Both the position numbers and the translations under genes were made by a program. Positions 5,492 through 5,587 of a DNA stretch of 5,587 nucleotides are shown piece by piece (positions within the stretch are counted from its first letter, which is position 1; each line of letters opens with the position of its first letter). Under the pieces are notes generated by a model. It was not told where the DNA came from. It ran no database searches and worked only from the letters and a program-made list of their open reading frames with translations. Source of the stretch: DASQGA01 sp035535315 (GTDB lineage: Bacteria > Actinomycetota > Thermoleophilia > Gaiellales > Gaiellaceae); assembly GCA_035535315.1 (NCBI GenBank), contig DATLQD010000156.1, positions 1-5,587 of the forward strand, read 5' to 3'.

Positions 5492-5585
5492 CGCGAGACT
5501 CCGCCTCGCTCCCGCGGGGGAACCCATGTTCCCCCACGAGCCCCCTCTTCCATCTCAGGGCGCGCTGCGCGCGCTGAGACTCGCG
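5492..5585 (-). promoter_or_regulatory. Structured rplK-rplA spacer with two strong hairpins
   Basis: The spacer upstream of rplA can form two hairpins on the transcript. The distal one (5553-5579) pairs TCTCAG/CTGAGA and five G-C pairs across one mismatch, with a tiny CAG loop. The proximal one (5516-5535) has a perfect 8-pair GGGGGAAC/GTTCCCCC stem and a 4-base loop. CGCGAG (5580-5585) can also pair with CTCGCG (5492-5497), enclosing both in a branched fold that ends 4 bases before the rplA ribosome binding site. Neither hairpin has a T-run, so neither is a standard terminator. A role in L1 autoregulation or rplK-rplA processing is possible but unproven. No rplK-like coding sequence is visible in the last 112 bases. 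Confidence 0.45.
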
Positions 5586-5587
5586 GG

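Noticed and set aside
5476..5553. ATG at 5553 as the rplA start, adding 26 residues
   Set aside because: The extension is Gly/Arg-rich, unlike L1 N-termini, and overlaps two hairpins. The GTG at 5475 has an ideal GGAGGT and gives the expected HGKRYR start.
4054..5577. 507-codon open frame on the plus strand opposite rplJ and rplA
   Set aside because: It spans two well-supported ribosomal genes plus the L10 leader, and its product is low-complexity and unlike any family. It is a composition shadow.

Overview
The window is a GC-rich stretch of bacterial chromosome. It holds the classic L11/L10 stalk-protein and RNA polymerase cluster, with every gene on the minus strand. Read in the direction of transcription (right to left) the order is: the end of the gap behind rplK (rplK itself lies outside), rplA (L1), an L10-type leader, rplJ (L10), rplL (L7/L12), an intrinsic terminator, a gene for a small secreted protein, a 233-base gap, and the first 844 codons of rpoB (RNA polymerase beta), which runs off the left edge. 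The gene order, the short beta subunit without the large enterobacterial insertions, frequent GTG/TTG starts and the base composition point to a high-GC actinobacterium. The secreted protein carries an FGTN...NAFGKCVS segment that I associate, from memory only, with class Thermoleophilia (Gaiella/Solirubrobacter-like organisms). That placement is an inference.

Right part (about 3680-5587): rplA, rplJ and rplL form one transcription unit. rplA starts at a GTG behind a GGAGGT ribosome binding site, and a region that can fold into two strong hairpins precedes it. The 135-base rplA-rplJ gap carries the recognisable L10(L12) autoregulatory leader, a kink-turn-like internal loop between two short helices. 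Below it lie further hairpins and a CT-rich segment that could cover the rplJ ribosome binding site. rplL starts 2 bases after the rplJ stop, with its AGGAGG inside the rplJ coding end, so the two are probably translationally coupled. A GC-rich hairpin with a T-run ends the unit after rplL.

Middle (about 2535-3625): between rplL and rpoB sits a 243-codon gene for an exported, charge-segregated protein. It has a signal peptide, a Lys/His-rich stretch, a small two-cysteine core and a long acidic Thr/Ala/Asp/Glu tail with an exact internal duplication. This is the least ordinary item in the window. The gap that follows holds a terminator-like hairpin and a weak candidate rpoB promoter.

Left part (1-2534): rpoB starts at a TTG fixed by an upstream in-frame stop and a strong ribosome binding site. 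It is intact across the whole visible frame, including the rifampicin-binding segment, and is cut by the window edge about 20 residues before the conserved catalytic GDK..GRHGNKG segment. Long open frames on the plus strand opposite rpoB and opposite rplA/rplJ are composition shadows.
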